From Chloroflexota bacterium (GTDB lineage: Bacteria; Chloroflexota; Dehalococcoidia; Tepidiformales; Tepidiformaceae), in the NCBI GenBank assembly GCA_026705605.1, contig JAPPAK010000006.1:310001-374000 (forward strand): a stretch of 64,000 nucleotides of DNA, given 5' to 3'. Of this stretch, positions 8,549-18,029 are shown piece by piece. Below the pieces are notes generated by a model. That model was not told where the DNA came from and did no database searches. It saw only the letters and a list, made by a program, of their open reading frames with translations. Position 1 is the first letter of the stretch, and the number at the start of each line of letters is the position of its first letter. The translations under genes and the position numbers were made by a program.

Positions 8549-9432
8549 GCCGACGAGGGGGCCGACTCGTCCTCGGTCTCTTCTGGCGGCGGACCGAGCA
8601 CGCGGTCCTCCCACTCGTCCGTGAGCTGGCCGGGGTACCGGTAGAACACCCCCGCCAGGATGATGGCGATGCCGATGACGACTGCCGCCACGATCTGCGG
8701 TACGGGGATGCCGTCGACCGTCTGCTCGTCGATGCGGAACTCGGAGAGGCCGAAGCGCATCACCGAGTAGAGGATGGCGTATGTGCAGAAAGTCCAGCCG
8801 GGCACCTTGATGACGCGTCGCGCCACGAACAGCAGAATCGCGAGGATCACGAAGTCGCCGAGCAGCTCATAACCCCCCGCCGCCGGATGCACGGACTGCC
8901 CCAGCTCGGCCAGGGTGTTCGGGTGAACGTAGACGAAGGCCCAGGGCAGGTCGCTGGCCGTCGCTAGGTGCTCGCCGTTGATCAGGTCGCCGATGCGTCC
9001 GAGGCCCTGGCCCAGGATCATGCCGGGCCCGGCCGCGTCCAGGCAGATGCCGATCGGGTAGCGCTGGATGGCGCCGTAGATCACCCCTCCCAGCACACCT
9101 CCGATGAGGCCGCCGTAGAGCGTGATGCCCCCCTCGGTGATGTCGGTCACGATTGCCGCCAGGTCGTTCTCGAACCGGTCCCAGTGCTCGAAGACGAAGA
9201 AGAGCCGCGCACCGATGATGGCGCTGATCACCGAGACGAGCGCGATCTCCTGCCCGACGTCCGAGGGCACTCCGTCGACGCGCGCGAGGTACACGGAGAG
9301 GCTGACGCCGCAGATGATGCCGATCGCCGTGAACAGGCCGTGCCACGTGATCGTCAGCCCGAAGATCTTCCCGATGTCCGGGTCGATGTCGATCGTGATG
9401 GAGAGAAGCAGGGCTACGGCCGAGAGGTCCAT
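8545..9432 (-). CDS. lgt: Prolipoprotein diacylglyceryl transferase
   Basis: A 295-residue integral membrane protein with about seven hydrophobic segments. Lgt transfers diacylglycerol from phosphatidylglycerol to the lipobox cysteine of prolipoproteins at the membrane. The diagnostic GQGLGRIGDLINGEHLA stretch corresponds to the Lgt signature GRxGNFxNxE, with Asp in place of the usual Asn; the catalytic-site Arg and Glu are kept. A second landmark is SVHPAAGGYELL, equivalent to HPxQLYE. The C terminus is a short acidic cytoplasmic tail. Confidence 0.93.
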   Translation of the reverse strand: MDLSAVALLLSITIDIDPDIGKIFGLTITWHGLFTAIGIICGVSLSVYLARVDGVPSDVGQEIALVSVISAIIGARLFFVFEHWDRFENDLAAIVTDITEGGITLYGGLIGGVLGGVIYGAIQRYPIGICLDAAGPGMILGQGLGRIGDLINGEHLATASDLPWAFVYVHPNTLAELGQSVHPAAGGYELLGDFVILAILLFVARRVIKVPGWTFCTYAILYSVMRFGLSEFRIDEQTVDGIPVPQIVAAVVIGIAIILAGVFYRYPGQLTDEWEDRVLGPPPEETEDESAPSSA

Positions 9433-9513
9433 CGGGGGGTATCGTACGGCGGCTTTGGCTCAGGGGCGAAGCGGTTTGCCGCTGCTTCGCGGGAGGCCGT
9501 AGGCTTGCCAGCT

Positions 9514-10305
9514 ATGTCAGGCATGGAAGGCAAGACCGCCCTCGTCTCCGGCGTCTCCAACGACCGCTCCATCTCGTGGGGCATCGCCAAGGCGATGCAC
9601 GAGGCTGGCGCCCGCGTCGCCCTCTCCTACGGACCCTCCATGGAGAAGCGCGTCCGCCCCCTCGCCGAGAGCATCGGCTGCGACTTCGTCGAGCCCTGCG
9701 ACGCCACCAGCGATGAGGAGATCGAGGCCCTCTTCGACAAGCTCGGCGACCGGTACGGCACCATCGATGCGGTCGCCCACGGCATTGTCGGAGCCAAACG
9801 CGACGACCTCTCCCGCCCCTTCATCGAGACCAGCCGCGACGGCTTCCTCCTCGCCCAGGAGCTCTCCGTCTACTCGCTCGTCGCCCTCACCCGCGCCGCC
9901 CGGCCCCTCATGCCCGAGGGCGGTAGCGTCGTCACGCTCTCCTATCACGGCTCCCAGAAGATGATGCCCAGCTACAACGTGATGGGCGTCGCCAAGGCCG
10001 CCCTCGAGTCGGCCGTGCGCTACCTCGCCTCCGACGTGGGCCCCCAGGGCATCCGCGTGAACGCCATCAGCGCCGGCCCCGTCCGCACGCTCTCCGCCGC
10101 GGGCGTGGGGGAGTTCCGCAGCCTCTACAAGGTCTTCCCCCAGGTCACGCCCCTGCGCCGCCACATCTCCATCGAGGATGTTGGCGCCGCCGCCGCCTTC
10201 CTCGCCAGCGATGCGGGCGCCAACATCAGCGGCCAGGTCCTCTACGTCGACGGCGGCTTCAACACCCTCGGCATGGCCATGCCCCCCGACGAGGACGAGG
10301 GCTAG
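9514..10305 (+). CDS. fabI: Enoyl-[acyl-carrier-protein] reductase (NADH), FabI type
   Basis: About 263 residues of the divergent SDR family FabI. Landmarks are the cofactor loop GVSNDRSISWGIAKAM, the catalytic region with SYHGSQ and the Y-x6-K pair in SYNVMGVAKAAL, and the C-terminal RVNAISAGPVRTLSA. It catalyses the final reduction of each elongation round in type II fatty acid synthesis. The ATG at 9514 gives MSGMEGKTALVSG; a second ATG at 9523 is also possible. The open frame reaches far upstream opposite lgt and is spurious there. Confidence 0.95.
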   Translation: MSGMEGKTALVSGVSNDRSISWGIAKAMHEAGARVALSYGPSMEKRVRPLAESIGCDFVEPCDATSDEEIEALFDKLGDRYGTIDAVAHGIVGAKRDDLSRPFIETSRDGFLLAQELSVYSLVALTRAARPLMPEGGSVVTLSYHGSQKMMPSYNVMGVAKAALESAVRYLASDVGPQGIRVNAISAGPVRTLSAAGVGEFRSLYKVFPQVTPLRRHISIEDVGAAAAFLASDAGANISGQVLYVDGGFNTLGMAMPPDEDEG

Positions 10306-10313
10306 CCGGCGCC

Positions 10314-11300
10314 ATGAAGGCGATCGTTATCGAGAAGTCCGACGCGGGCGGCTCGCTCGTCTACCGCGACGTGCCCGACCCCATCGTCGGCCCCGATGAC
10401 CTGCTCGTCGCCGTGCGCGCCTGCGCCCTCAACCGCGCCGATGTGCTCCAGCGCATGGGCGGCTACCCCCAGCCCGGCCCGAGGCCCGAGTTCGAGATTC
10501 CCGGCCTCGAGTACGCCGGCGAGGTCGTCGAGGCCGGGGCGCGCGTCGAGGGCTTCGCCCCCGGGGACCGTGTCATGGGCCTCGTCCCGGGCGGCGGCTA
10601 CGCGGAGCTCGTGAGCGTCCCCCAGCGCCTCGCCCTGAAGGTCCCCGACTCCCTCAGCTGGCAGGAGGCGGGCGCCACCCCCGAGGTCTACATCACTGCT
10701 CACGACGCCCTCCTCCAGTGCAACCTGCAGGCTGGTGAGCGCGTGCTCATCCACGCGGTCGGGTCCGGTGTCGGCGTCGCCGGCGTCCAGATCGCGAAGG
10801 CGATGGGCGCCTCCCAGGTCATCGGAACCGCCGGCAGCGCGGAGAAGCTCGCGAGCGCCGCCGAGCTCGGGCTCGACGTCGGCGTGAACTACCACGAGCA
10901 GGACTTCGCCGAGGTCGTCCGGGACGCAACCGGCGGGTCCGGCGTCGATGTCGTGCTCGACGTCATCGGCGCCGCCTACTGGGAGCAGAACCTGCGCGCC
11001 CTCGCGCGCCAGGGCCGCATGGTGGAGGTCGGCCTGATGAGCGGCGCCGACCTGGAGAACGCGAGCCTCGGCCCGCTCCTGATGAAGCGCCTGCAGGTCC
11101 GTGGCACCACCCTCCGCGCCCGCCCGCTCGAGCAGAAGGCCGCGGCCACCCGCGCCTTCGAGAAGAGCGTCCTCCCGCACATCGCCTCGGGACGCATCAA
11201 GGTCGTCGTCGACAGCGTCTACCCGCTCGCCGAGGCCGCCGCCGCCCAGGCCTACATGGAGGCGAACGCCAACTTCGGCAAGATCGTCCTCGAGCCCTAG
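10314..11300 (+). CDS. Zinc-independent quinone oxidoreductase-like MDR protein
   Basis: A 328-residue medium-chain dehydrogenase/reductase of the quinone oxidoreductase (QOR/PIG3) branch. The N-terminal GroES-like domain has CALNRADVLQRMGGYPQP and EIPGLEYAGEVVEAG. The Rossmann domain carries ERVLIHAVGSGVGVAGVQIAKAMGA with the NADPH-binding glycines. Zinc ligands of true alcohol dehydrogenases are absent. It probably reduces quinones or enones with NADPH. It begins 8 bp after fabI, so the two are likely one transcript. Confidence 0.9.
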   Translation: MKAIVIEKSDAGGSLVYRDVPDPIVGPDDLLVAVRACALNRADVLQRMGGYPQPGPRPEFEIPGLEYAGEVVEAGARVEGFAPGDRVMGLVPGGGYAELVSVPQRLALKVPDSLSWQEAGATPEVYITAHDALLQCNLQAGERVLIHAVGSGVGVAGVQIAKAMGASQVIGTAGSAEKLASAAELGLDVGVNYHEQDFAEVVRDATGGSGVDVVLDVIGAAYWEQNLRALARQGRMVEVGLMSGADLENASLGPLLMKRLQVRGTTLRARPLEQKAAATRAFEKSVLPHIASGRIKVVVDSVYPLAEAAAAQAYMEANANFGKIVLEP

Positions 11301-11303
11301 CCC

Positions 11304-13883
11304 CTACTCCACACCTTCGTACCAGCCCGAGCCGAACAGGTAGCCGTCCCGCCGGATGACCCACGTGTGCTTGCGCTCCACTAGGCCCGTGTTCGGGTTG
11401 AGGAAGACGTAGCTCACCCAGCCGCCCTGCTGGCCGATGGCCACCATGTCCGAGCCGAACTCGTAGCCGTTGATGTCGGTCCCGACAGAGCCGAGGAGGC
11501 TGCGGCCACGGACCTCGGGGTCGTAGTGCCCGATGAGGATCCCATCGGGATCCCCGACGAAGACGTACCAGGGCCCGTCGACGCTCTCGGGCGCGTTGAA
11601 ACGGTCCAGCGTCGCTTCGAGCCCTTCGCTCTCGTAGAAGGAGAGGGCGTCGGCCACGAGCAGGCGCGTGTACCCCTCCGGATCGGCCTGCGTGGGAAGC
11701 GGCTCGTACCAGCCCGAACCGATCAGGTAGTCGCCCCGGCGCACGACCCAGGTGTGCTTCAGCTCCTCCACGCCCGCGTCCGGGTTGGGGAACACGTACT
11801 GCACCCAGCGCCCCGACCGTGTGGTGGCCTTGAACGCCGCGCCATAGTCGAAGCCGCGCGCATCGATGCGGTCGCGGGTCGTCCCTACGAGGGTGGGGAT
11901 GGTGGCGTGCGCGACCGTGTAGATGCCGTCCTCGCGGTCCTCCAGCACGAACACGTAGCGCTCGCCGTCCGCGCTCTCGGGGGTGTTGTAGTAGTCGAGC
12001 ACCGCCTCGATGCCCTCGTCCTCGAGCATCGTGAGCGCGCGCGCCACCAGGAGGCGCGTGTAGTTCGGCTCGTCTTGCGCGGTGGGAACGTCGCTGTACC
12101 ACCCCGAGACGAAGATGAGCCCGTCGTGACGCTTCGCGTAGTAGTGCTTCAGCTCCTCCCTCGAGAAGAAGGGGTTGATCTCGTCCCTCGGCGGCACGAC
12201 GAGCGTGTCGCGCACGAAGAGACCGTCCTCCGTCGCCCGCAGCAGGTCGGATGCGTAATGCCAGCCGCTGTCGTCCCATGTGGCGCTGCCGCTCACGACG
12301 TCGTACCCGACGAAGGTCGGTGCGGGGTGGGAGATCATCCGCTCCGTCGCGGGGTCGACGATGAACGTGTACCAGCGGCCGTCGTTGTTGGACGAGTCGT
12401 TGTGCCAGGCGACCGCCGCCGCGCGCCCTCCCGCCTCGTATCGCGCAATCGCCGCGTCGACGTGCGCGACCGTGTAGGCGGCGGGCTCGCACTTTGTGGG
12501 AAGGAGCGGGTGTTCCGCCACGCGGTCCTCGTACCAGCCGGACCCAAAGAGGAGCTCGCCGCGCCGCACGACCCAGCTGTGCTTGAGCCGCTCCTCGCAG
12601 GTGGCGGGATTGAGGATGACGTAGTCGACCCAGTGGCCCTCGTCCGTCGTCGCGAGGAACTCCGCGCCGTAGTCGACGCCGCGCCGGTCGATGCGCGTCG
12701 GCACGGTGCCCAGCAGGTCCGGCCGTGTCGCGTTCCCGATGTTGTAGAGCCCGTCAGGCCGGTCCTCGAGGATGAACACGTACCAGTCGCCGTCGACGCT
12801 CTCGGGCGAGCGGTAGTAGGCGAGGGTCGCTTCGCGGCCTTCCGCCTCGAAGCGATCCAGGGCCTGCTGCACGAAGGCCTTGGTGTACGCCCCGGGCTCG
12901 GCCTTCGAGGCCGGCTCCGGAGCTGTGGCCGGTTGGTCCGTCGCCAGCTCGTACCAGCCGGAGCCGAAGAGCAGGTTGCCGCGCCGCACGATCCAGGTGT
13001 GCTTCTGTTCCTCCTGCCCGGTGACGGTGTTCAGGTAGATGTAGTCGACCCACTGTCCTTCCTCGGTAGTGGCGATGAAGGCGGCGCCGTAGTCGAAGCC
13101 CCGCCGGTCGATGCGCTCCCGCGTTGTCCCGACCAGCTCCGGCCTCGTGGCGTGCGCGATCGTGTAGAGGCCGTCTTCGCGCTCCTCCCCCACGAACACG
13201 TACCACTCGCCGTCGACGCTCTCGGGGGAGTTGTAGTAGTCGAGGGTCGCCTCGATGCCATCGGTCTCGAAGCGCTCGAGGGCCTGCTGCACGAACGCTT
13301 TCGTGTAGGCGCCGGGCTCGGCCTTGGTGGGAGCCGGTGCGGCGGCTGCCGCGGCCGGCTCGACGGAGGTGGCCTCGTACCAGCCCGAGCCGAACAGATA
13401 GGGCCCCCGGCGAACGGTCCAGGAGTGCTTCAGCTCCACCCCGCCGGTCTGGGGGTTGATGAAGCTGTAGGTGACCCAGTGCCCCGCCTCCGTCGTCTCG
13501 GCGAAGGCGGCGCCGTAGTCGAAGCCGCGCGTGTCGATGCGCTCCCGTGTGGTCCCCACCAGCTCCGGCCGGCCCGCGTTGGCGATCGTGTAGATGCCGT
13601 CGGCACGCTCCTCCAACACGAACACGTACCAGGGGCCGTCCAGCGTCTCGGGCGAGTTGTAGTGCGCGAGCGTGGCCTCGAGGCCCTCGCTCTCGTAGCG
13701 CTCGAGCGCCTGCTCGACCAGGTAAATCGCGTACTCGTCGGGATTGGAGGGCGAGGGCGCCTGATCCTCGTCCCGGTCCTCGCTCTGCGTCAGCGCAAGG
13801 ATGCCCACGACCAGCGCCGCGGCCGCGAGGCCAATGCCAAGCACTCCGATTCCGGCCAGAACGATGCTCTTCACGTTCGACAT
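11304..13883 (-). CDS. Membrane-anchored protein with six tandem Cache-like sensor repeats
   Basis: An 859-residue protein. Residues about 7-32 form one transmembrane or uncleaved signal segment; the rest should be outside the cytoplasm. Six repeats of roughly 115-130 residues follow. Each starts near an AxxRYESEGxEATLxxYNSPESxDG helix, passes through WYVFVxExREDGxYTIAxA and RGFDYGAAFxATTExGxWVxY, and ends KHTWVVRRGxxLFGSGWYE. This pattern resembles single-Cache (sCache_2-type) ligand-binding domains. Repeats 2 and 3 share the opening GAYTKAFVQQAL, which suggests recent duplication; repeat 4 is the most divergent. No kinase, methyl-accepting or cyclase domain is attached. The function is unknown, perhaps extracellular ligand capture or sensing. 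Confidence 0.8.
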   Translation of the reverse strand: MSNVKSIVLAGIGVLGIGLAAAALVVGILALTQSEDRDEDQAPSPSNPDEYAIYLVEQALERYESEGLEATLAHYNSPETLDGPWYVFVLEERADGIYTIANAGRPELVGTTRERIDTRGFDYGAAFAETTEAGHWVTYSFINPQTGGVELKHSWTVRRGPYLFGSGWYEATSVEPAAAAAAPAPTKAEPGAYTKAFVQQALERFETDGIEATLDYYNSPESVDGEWYVFVGEEREDGLYTIAHATRPELVGTTRERIDRRGFDYGAAFIATTEEGQWVDYIYLNTVTGQEEQKHTWIVRRGNLLFGSGWYELATDQPATAPEPASKAEPGAYTKAFVQQALDRFEAEGREATLAYYRSPESVDGDWYVFILEDRPDGLYNIGNATRPDLLGTVPTRIDRRGVDYGAEFLATTDEGHWVDYVILNPATCEERLKHSWVVRRGELLFGSGWYEDRVAEHPLLPTKCEPAAYTVAHVDAAIARYEAGGRAAAVAWHNDSSNNDGRWYTFIVDPATERMISHPAPTFVGYDVVSGSATWDDSGWHYASDLLRATEDGLFVRDTLVVPPRDEINPFFSREELKHYYAKRHDGLIFVSGWYSDVPTAQDEPNYTRLLVARALTMLEDEGIEAVLDYYNTPESADGERYVFVLEDREDGIYTVAHATIPTLVGTTRDRIDARGFDYGAAFKATTRSGRWVQYVFPNPDAGVEELKHTWVVRRGDYLIGSGWYEPLPTQADPEGYTRLLVADALSFYESEGLEATLDRFNAPESVDGPWYVFVGDPDGILIGHYDPEVRGRSLLGSVGTDINGYEFGSDMVAIGQQGGWVSYVFLNPNTGLVERKHTWVIRRDGYLFGSGWYEGVE

Positions 13884-13988
13884 CCAGGACCCTTCAATCT
13901 AGTTCGATGGAGCTGGTGATACCGTATCGCAGCCGTTCGGAATAGCGACGTGAGCGCGCTGCCCGCGGGAAAACGCCTTCACCTGATG

Positions 13989-14714
13989 CTAGCTGTGAGC
14001 GCCTTCGAGCGCGGCGTGCAGCTCGTCGAAGTGCCCGATGCGGCGGTGCGGGTGGGCGGGCGGATCCTCCGGGAACTCCAGCCGGTCCCGGTGAATCCAG
14101 ACCCCGTGGACCCCGACGCCCTGCGCCCCGCCGATGTCGGCGTAGAGGTTGTCCCCAACCATCCAGGCCTCGTCCGGGGCCGCCCCCGTCCCCGCCAGCG
14201 CCTGCCTGAACACACCGGGATCGGGTTTCCCCCGCCCGAACTCGCTCTCGATCACGATCTCGTCGAAGTACGGCTCCAGCTGCCAGCGCCCGATCTTCTG
14301 CCGTTGCGTGTCCGATGAGCCGTTCGTGACCATCCCCAGCCGGTACCCCTGCGATCGCAGCGTCTCCAGCGTCTCGATCGCGTCGTCGAAAGGCGCGACG
14401 CGCTCCAGATACCCCCGAAGCGACCGCCCCGCGATCTCCTCCGCGCCCGAGTCATCGAGCCCCATCGCCAGGAGGGACAGGCGCACGACGATCGTCCGCG
14501 ACTCCAGCGGCTTCACCCGGTACTCGGCGACGGCCCCCTCGTCGGCCCAGAAGAGGGCGCTCTCGCGGCGGATGGTCTCGCGCAGGCTGCCGGCCTCGCA
14601 CCCGAGCCCGGGCGCCACGTCGGCGCAGATCTCCTCCCACGAGCTGTGCATCGCGCTGTACATGTCGAGCAGCGTGTCGTCCAGGTCGAAGAGGATGGCC
14701 TTCGGCGGCGTCAT
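13989..14714 (-). CDS. HAD superfamily hydrolase
   Basis: About 241 residues. Motif I is ILFDLDDTLLD at residues 6-16 (nucleophile and acid Asp), motif II is MVTNGSS, motif III the lysine in RGKPDPGVF, and motif IV is WMVGDNLYADIGGA. The helical cap between motifs I and II fits the subfamily I phosphatases such as phosphoglycolate phosphatase-like or YjjG-like nucleotidases. The ATG at 14714 overlaps the ileS stop (ATGA), so it is co-translated with ileS. The substrate is not identifiable from sequence. Confidence 0.9.
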   Translation of the reverse strand: MTPPKAILFDLDDTLLDMYSAMHSSWEEICADVAPGLGCEAGSLRETIRRESALFWADEGAVAEYRVKPLESRTIVVRLSLLAMGLDDSGAEEIAGRSLRGYLERVAPFDDAIETLETLRSQGYRLGMVTNGSSDTQRQKIGRWQLEPYFDEIVIESEFGRGKPDPGVFRQALAGTGAAPDEAWMVGDNLYADIGGAQGVGVHGVWIHRDRLEFPEDPPAHPHRRIGHFDELHAALEGAHS

Positions 14715-17700
14715 GCGTCCCTCCGCCGCACGCCCGCGACCACCTCGACCCCGTCGAGCGAGAACGCCGTCTGCTGCGCGTCCTCGGGCGGCGCCTCCGT
14801 GAACAGCTCGACGGAGAGGGTCTCGCCCTTCACATAGTCGCCGTGCGCCGCCAGCACGCGCGCGATGGTGTCGCCGCCCGCGCACCAGCTCGTGATGCGG
14901 TCGCTCAGCTCGAAGTCCGCCTCGCGCCGCAGGTCCTGGAGATGCCGCACGAGCTCCCGCGCGGTCCCCTCGTCCGCGAGCTCGTCGCTGATGGCCGTCG
15001 CCACCCCGACTGTGTACCCGGCCTCGCTCACGACCGCGTACCCCTCCCCCTCGCGCATCTCGACGAGCAGTTCGTCGGGCGCCAGCTCGTGGCCCGCGAC
15101 CGTGACGCTCTGGCCGGCGCGAACCGCCGCTGCCACCTCCCCGGCATCGAGCTCGGCGAGGGCGGTGCGAACTGCCCCGACCTCGCGCCCGAGGCGCGGG
15201 CCCAGCACCGGCAGGTTCGGCTTGATCTCGAACGTGACGATGCCCGCCTCGTCCTCCAGCGTGCTCAACGCCTTCACGTTCAGCTCCTCCAGCAGGAGCG
15301 CCTCCTGCCGGGCGAGCACGGCCGCCTCCGCGTCGTCGCGGGGGCGCACCAGCACCTCCGCGAGCGGCTGCCGCACCTTGATCGACGCCTTCGCCCGCGC
15401 CGCCCGCCCCATCGACGCGACCCGCTTCACGAGCTGCGTTTCCGCGTTCAGCGACTCGTCCACAAACACGTCGCCGCCCGGCACCAACGCGACCGGCTCC
15501 GGCCAGTCGGCGAGGTGCACGCTCTCCGGCGCATCCCCGTCGACCCCGCGCGCGAGGTTCCGCCACAGCTCCTCCGCCAGGAACGGCGTGAACGGCGCCA
15601 GCAGCTTCGCCAGCGTGGTCAGGGCCGTATGAAGCGTGAAGTACGCGCTCCGCTTGTCCGCGTCGTCCCCCGACACCCCGCGCCAGAAGCGGCGCCTGGA
15701 GCGGCGCACGTACCAGTTCGAGAGGTCGTCGACGAACGCCTCGATCGCCCGCGAGGCGACCGTCGGATCGTAGTCGTCGAGCCCGGCGGTCACGCGCTCG
15801 GTGAGGGCGTTCAGCTCGCTCAGGAGCCAGCGATCCAGCTCCGGAGGCTCGCCCTCGGGGCGCTCGCGCGGGTCCAGGCCGTCGATGTTCGCGTAGCTCA
15901 CGAAGAAGCTGTAGACGTTCCAGAGCGTGAGCTGGAAGCGCCGCAGGCTCTCGTTCATGAGCCGCACGCTGAACCGCCGTGAACTCCCCACCGGCGCCGA
16001 CGCGTAGATGTACCAGCGCACGGCGTCCGCCCCCAGCTCGTCCAGCAGGTCGAACGGCTCGATCACGTTGCCCTTGCTCTTCGACATCTTCACGCCGTGC
16101 TCGTCGAGGATGTGGCCGTGGCAGATGACGTTCCGGTAGCTGATCTCCTCGGGCGTCGCCTCCGCCGCGTTCAGCAGGGCCGCCTCCGCGTGCAGCGTGT
16201 AGAACCACCCCCGTGTCTGGTCGATCGCCTCGCAGATGAAGTCGGCCGGGAACATCCGGTCGAACTCGTCCTGGTTCTCGAAGGGGTAGTGCCACTGTGC
16301 GTACGGCATCGCCCCGCTGTCGAACCAGGCGTCCGCCACCTCGGGCACGCGCCGCATCTCCCCGTCGCAGCCGTCCCCGTCGCAGCGCAGGGCGATGGCG
16401 TCGATGTAGGGCCGGTGCAGGTCGTCGAGCGCCTCCGTGGCGGCGCGGTCGACCGCCCGCTCCGCCAGCTCCGCCCGTGACCCGATGACCGCCACCTCCG
16501 GGCACCCGTCGCAGACCCAGAACGGCAGGGGCGTGCCCCAGTACCGCTCCCGGCTGACGGCCCAGTCGATGTTGTTCTCGAGCCAGTTGCCGAAGCGTCC
16601 CCGCTTGATGTGGTCAGGCTGCCAGTTGATGCGCGCGTTCCCCGAGAGCAGCCGCTCCCGTTGCGCCGTCGTGCGGATGTACCAGCTCGGCTTGGCGTAG
16701 TAGAGCAGCGGCGAGTCGCAGCGCCAGCAGAACGGGTAGGTGTGCTCGATACGCTCGCTCCGCAGCAGCAGTCCCCGCTCCTCGAGGTTGCGGGTGACCT
16801 CGCGGTCGGCGTCCTTGGCGAACTGTCCCGCGCCCGGCAGCCCCTCCGCCATCGTCCCGTGCGTGTCGATCGGCTGGGCGAAGAGCAGGCCGTGCTCCTT
16901 GCCGTCCTCGAAGTCCTCGCCGCCGAACGCCGGCGCGATGTGCACGATGCCCGTGCCGTCCTCCAGCGAAACATGGTCCGCCACGAGCACGCGGCGCAGC
17001 CCCTCCGTCTCTTCGCCAGCCTCCAGCGGCCGCAGGTGGCCGTCGTTCCCGAAGCGGCGGACGGTCGCCCCCACCGCCTCCGGCCGATACAGCGGCTCGT
17101 AGGCGAGCCCGACCAGCTCCGCCCCGCGGAACGTGCGCAGCGCGGCCCGTTCCTCGCCGAGCACGCCCTCCGCCAGCGCCTCCGCCACGATGAGGCGCTC
17201 GCCCTCGAACTCGTAGAGCCCGTAGGGGGCGTCCTCCATCACCGCGAGGGCGGTGTTCCCGGGTAGCGTCCACGGCGTCGTCGTCCAGGCCACGATGCTC
17301 GTAGCCGGACCCTCCCCGAGCCCGATGCGCTCGCGCGCCTCGGCCGGCAACCGGAACTTGATGTAGACGCTCGGGTCCGGCACGTCGTCCTGGTACCCCT
17401 GCGAGAGCTCGTGGTCGCTCAGGCTCGTCTCGCAGCGGGGGCAGTGGGGCGTGCTGCGGTAGTCCTGGTACACCAGCCCGTGGTCCCAGAGCTGCTTGAA
17501 GATCCACCACCCGCTCTCGATGTAGTCGTTGTCGTACGTGACGTACGGGTTCTCCATGTCCGCCCAGAACGCGATCCGCTCCGTCAGTTCCTCGAAGTCG
17601 CCCACGTGGCGATTCACGCTCTCCCGGCACTTCGCGTTGAAGCGGTCGATGCCGTACGCCTCGATCTCGGGCTTGGAGTTCAGCCCCAGTTCCTTCTCGA

Positions 17701-17995
17701 CCTCGATCTCGACCGGCAGGCCGTGCGTGTCCCAACCCGCCTTCCGGGGCACGCGGTAGCCCCGCATCGTCTTGTAGCGCGCGAACAGGTCCTTGATGAC
17801 CCGCGGCATGATGTGGTGCACGCCGGGACGGCCGTTCGCCGTTGGCGGCCCCTCGTAGAACACGAACAGGTTGTCCTCGGGCCGCTCCTCGATGCTGCGC
17901 CGGAAGATGTCGTGCTCCCGCCAGAACTCGAGGATGCCCGTCTCGAGCTCGGGGAAGCTGACGCTCGGATCGACTGGTCTGAAAAGCTGGGACAC
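14711..17995 (-). CDS. ileS: Isoleucyl-tRNA synthetase
   Basis: About 1094 residues, the length of the longer IleRS type. Class I synthetase signatures are GPPTANGRPGVHH (HIGH-like motif, here GVHH) and KMSKSKGNVIEPF. The CP1 editing region contains IVAWTTTPWTLPGNTAL. The start is taken as GTG at 17995 because GGGAGG sits six bases upstream, and the longer frame would begin inside the leader terminator. Synthesis is controlled by a T-box leader directly upstream. The HAD phosphatase gene follows with a four-base overlap. Confidence 0.96.
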   Translation of the reverse strand: MSQLFRPVDPSVSFPELETGILEFWREHDIFRRSIEERPEDNLFVFYEGPPTANGRPGVHHIMPRVIKDLFARYKTMRGYRVPRKAGWDTHGLPVEIEVEKELGLNSKPEIEAYGIDRFNAKCRESVNRHVGDFEELTERIAFWADMENPYVTYDNDYIESGWWIFKQLWDHGLVYQDYRSTPHCPRCETSLSDHELSQGYQDDVPDPSVYIKFRLPAEARERIGLGEGPATSIVAWTTTPWTLPGNTALAVMEDAPYGLYEFEGERLIVAEALAEGVLGEERAALRTFRGAELVGLAYEPLYRPEAVGATVRRFGNDGHLRPLEAGEETEGLRRVLVADHVSLEDGTGIVHIAPAFGGEDFEDGKEHGLLFAQPIDTHGTMAEGLPGAGQFAKDADREVTRNLEERGLLLRSERIEHTYPFCWRCDSPLLYYAKPSWYIRTTAQRERLLSGNARINWQPDHIKRGRFGNWLENNIDWAVSRERYWGTPLPFWVCDGCPEVAVIGSRAELAERAVDRAATEALDDLHRPYIDAIALRCDGDGCDGEMRRVPEVADAWFDSGAMPYAQWHYPFENQDEFDRMFPADFICEAIDQTRGWFYTLHAEAALLNAAEATPEEISYRNVICHGHILDEHGVKMSKSKGNVIEPFDLLDELGADAVRWYIYASAPVGSSRRFSVRLMNESLRRFQLTLWNVYSFFVSYANIDGLDPRERPEGEPPELDRWLLSELNALTERVTAGLDDYDPTVASRAIEAFVDDLSNWYVRRSRRRFWRGVSGDDADKRSAYFTLHTALTTLAKLLAPFTPFLAEELWRNLARGVDGDAPESVHLADWPEPVALVPGGDVFVDESLNAETQLVKRVASMGRAARAKASIKVRQPLAEVLVRPRDDAEAAVLARQEALLLEELNVKALSTLEDEAGIVTFEIKPNLPVLGPRLGREVGAVRTALAELDAGEVAAAVRAGQSVTVAGHELAPDELLVEMREGEGYAVVSEAGYTVGVATAISDELADEGTARELVRHLQDLRREADFELSDRITSWCAGGDTIARVLAAHGDYVKGETLSVELFTEAPPEDAQQTAFSLDGVEVVAGVRRRDA

Positions 17996-18029
17996 TTCCG
18001 GCCTCCCTGGCGAGGATTGCCGGGACGGA

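Noticed and set aside
8545..9432. Lgt suspected inactive because of Asp in the GRxGN motif
   Set aside because: The conserved Arg and Glu are kept and the rest of the protein is normal; this is more likely a lineage variant.
11304..13883. Regular repeats considered as CRISPR
   Set aside because: The periodicity is about 350-390 bp, coding and degenerate at third positions; no short direct repeats with spacers are present, and no cas genes lie in the window.
11526..13919. 797-codon plus-strand open frame with repeats
   Set aside because: Its repeats are the mirror image of the six Cache-like repeats on the minus strand.
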